This document shows positions 62,362 through 64,000 of a stretch of 64,000 bases of DNA, piece after piece. The position numbers were made by a program, and so were the translations under genes. Source of the stretch: Planctomycetaceae bacterium (GTDB taxonomy: Bacteria; Planctomycetota; Phycisphaerae; UBA1845; UTPLA1); NCBI GenBank assembly GCA_006969385.1, contig CP030884.1, positions 992,001 through 1,056,000 on the forward strand. The letters are read 5' to 3'. Position 1 is the stretch's first letter. Every line of letters starts with the position of its first letter. Under the pieces are notes generated by a model. It worked only from the letters and a program-made list of their open reading frames with translations, searched no databases and was not told the DNA's origin.

Positions 62362-64000
62362 TGCAGCACAAGCCCCTAATCGCAACGATTCTTACCGCGT
62401 TAATCATCTTTGGCATGAGTGCGACATCAGCTTTCGCCTTCTCATGGTTCAATTTCGGTCCGTTGACCGTGATCTGGCCCACGGCGCAGAGCACGCGCTA
62501 CCTGTCGCCGTCGACCTTTCCCGTCGGTTCGGATACCGATTTGCTCATTCGCGAAAGCATGGTGTTGTGGAACATCGTGCCGGGGGCCGTGTTCACGTAC
62601 GACTTCATTCGCAACGAGCAGGACTTTCCCATCGATAACTTCGACGGCTTCAGCGATACCGCCGCCGTGCCTGCAGGCGACCTTGATCCCGGCGTGCTCG
62701 GCGTCACCTTCCTTGTGAACGATGGTGCCAGTTGGTTCGACATGGATGTCGTGTTCAGCGATTTGCCCGAAGGCGTCGGATACACGCTCGACACGAACCC
62801 GACTTGCGACGTGGTCGCCAACCCCACGCCCGACAACGGCTTCTCGTTCCTGCTTGTCGCCGTGCACGAACTCGGCCACGCGCTCGGCCTCGGTCACGAC
62901 CCCATCGGCAACGAACCGCCGACCACGTCGTGGTTTATCGCCACGATGAACCCGCGCTATCCCAGCGGCGGACCGATGGGCGATCAGAACATCACCGAAG
63001 TTCACAGCGACGACCGCAACGGCATTCGTTTTCTCTATCCCGCATCCGGCCCGTCGCCGAACCCCGAAACGGATTTGGCCAATGCCAACTTCGTCAGTGG
63101 GCCGATTTTGGGCAAAGCGATTCCAGCGTTCTTTACGCCGACGACCGTTTTCCCCGACGACATGCTAACGCTGCGCAGCGTGGTGGAAAACTTTGGCGCA
63201 ACCAATCAACTGACGGTAAGCCAAGGCTTCTATCTATCGACCGACGCGACGATCACGACGGGCGATACGTTGCTCGGCAATTTGCTGTGGGATTTCGCCA
63301 TCGGTGATGCGTTCGAGTTTGATGTCGACGCCATCATGCCGGAAGACATTGCACCCGGCACCTATTACGTGGGCAGCATTCTTGATGACCTGAACGAAGT
63401 CACCGAAGTCTTCGAAGACAACAACGTCGTCTCGTATTGCGATGCGCTGACGATCGGACAACTCGCACCCGACTTCACGATTGCGGGTTCGGCGCTGGGC
63501 ACCTGCGGGCAACCGTTCGTCGGCCCGACGCCCGTCGTCGATAAGCCGCTCAACATGGGGCCGATCGTGTGGAGCCTCGATAATCCCGAGCCGGGCATGA
63601 GCATCAACCCCAACACCGGCGTCATCAGTTGGCCCAGCCCGGTGCCGTCGCCCTTTCAGTATCGCATTTTCGTGCGCGCTACCAACGGCGCGGGCAGCGA
63701 TGCGCGCGACATCTTCATCGGCGTGACGGCGGCCGCACCGCAACTGCAACAGATTGCCGATGCGATAACCGGCTCGTGCGATGCGAGCTACACCGGCCCG
63801 ACGCCGGCGTTGACGAACCCCGGCTGCATGACGCCGATTTTGAATTGGTCGCTGGTAAACGGCCCCGCAGGCATGACGATCAACTCGTCGAACGGCGTCG
63901 TCAGTTGGAACAACCCGGTGCCCGACGGATCGCCGTACCTGATTACCGTGCGCGCCACGAACGCGCAAGGCAACGGCGATGTGAGTTGGTCGCTGACCGT
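62361..64000 (+). CDS. exported matrixin-type metalloprotease, 3' part beyond the window
   Basis: At least 546 residues, partial at the window end. Residues 1-26 are a signal peptide ([20 protein letters not shown]). The catalytic domain (about 30-230) contains [12 protein letters not shown] (about 172), the HExxHxxGxxH zinc site, and a later [12 protein letters not shown] like the metzincin Met-turn. After it come a CARDB-like domain (about 235-365, [20 protein letters not shown]) and at least two putative-Ig (He_PIG-like) repeats ([40 protein letters not shown]). It is coupled to the upstream exported protein. Secreted proteolysis is inferred. Confidence 0.85.
   Translation, partial: MQHKPLIATILTALIIFGMSATSAFAFSWFNFGPLTVIWPTAQSTRYLSPSTFPVGSDTDLLIRESMVLWNIVPGAVFTYDFIRNEQDFPIDNFDGFSDTAAVPAGDLDPGVLGVTFLVNDGASWFDMDVVFSDLPEGVGYTLDTNPTCDVVANPTPDNGFSFLLVAVHELGHALGLGHDPIGNEPPTTSWFIATMNPRYPSGGPMGDQNITEVHSDDRNGIRFLYPASGPSPNPETDLANANFVSGPILGKAIPAFFTPTTVFPDDMLTLRSVVENFGATNQLTVSQGFYLSTDATITTGDTLLGNLLWDFAIGDAFEFDVDAIMPEDIAPGTYYVGSILDDLNEVTEVFEDNNVVSYCDALTIGQLAPDFTIAGSALGTCGQPFVGPTPVVDKPLNMGPIVWSLDNPEPGMSINPNTGVISWPSPVPSPFQYRIFVRATNGAGSDARDIFIGVTAAAPQLQQIADAITGSCDASYTGPTPALTNPGCMTPILNWSLVNGPAGMTINSSNGVVSWNNPVPDGSPYLITVRATNAQGNGDVSWSLT

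Overview
The window looks like chromosomal DNA of a planctomycete, probably near the class Phycisphaerae. This is inferred from family content, not from a marker-gene phylogeny. The clues are a secreted protein built of Asp/Asn-rich DCNxNGIPDxCD repeats, a membrane protein ending in the zinc ribbon typical of this phylum (CGYSLVGN..GICPECG), an ECF sigma factor directly followed by a membrane Ser/Thr kinase with a TPR-type tail, a giant exported YD-repeat (RHS) protein, and short dispersed palindromic repeats between genes. No rRNA, tRNA or CRISPR array was recognised.

Layout. 0-5 kb: small regulators (a HARE-HTH protein, a FixJ-like regulator with an altered phosphorylation site), an ArdC remnant and a secreted Asn/Asp-repeat protein. 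5-8.4 kb: ECF sigma factor and kinase-TPR operon on the minus strand. 8.7-13.2 kb: tyrosine recombinase, exported tail-collar protein, zinc-ribbon membrane protein, and a decayed IS630-type element with an IS200-type element inserted in it. 13.3-21.6 kb: a 7.3-kb RHS gene, interrupted by eight one-base shortfalls, and an upstream TPR gene. 22.2-32.3 kb: an accessory island with a DUF6876 protein, a TacA/TacT-like toxin-antitoxin pair, a PilZ protein, a HTH/replication-like protein, and a phage-type packaging operon (ParB-methyltransferase, small terminase, large terminase) with no capsid or portal genes. 32.3-33.7 kb: AT-rich, no supported gene.

From 33.7 kb the content is core-like: TlyA-type methyltransferase, rpsT, a TPR protein and def. 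37.9-43.9 kb is a polyhydroxyalkanoate (PHA) cluster: divergent phaR and phasin, then a PhaE-like subunit, class III phaC, an SDR and phaB. A membrane-anchored HNH protein follows. 44.8-49.7 kb is a minus-strand cluster: DUF4178 protein, small exported protein, DUF350 protein, membrane aminopropyltransferase and zinc-ribbon/YbjN-like protein. 50.1-55.9 kb is a type VII-secretion-like cluster: WXG100-like protein, coiled-coil protein, second small helical protein and a 1318-residue FtsK/EssC-like ATPase. 56-60.4 kb holds an MFS transporter and a BtuF-BtuD-BtuC-like importer. The end holds FlgM, an exported protein and a matrixin-type metalloprotease that runs off the window.

Two points affect reading of the annotation. 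First, between about 6.3 and 24.8 kb many genes are broken by single missing bases, mostly in homopolymers, and each can be restored by adding one base. No comparable break was found from 25 to 64 kb. These are reported as single genes. Second, most start codons were chosen by Shine-Dalgarno match and family length, so they often lie inside the longest open frame.
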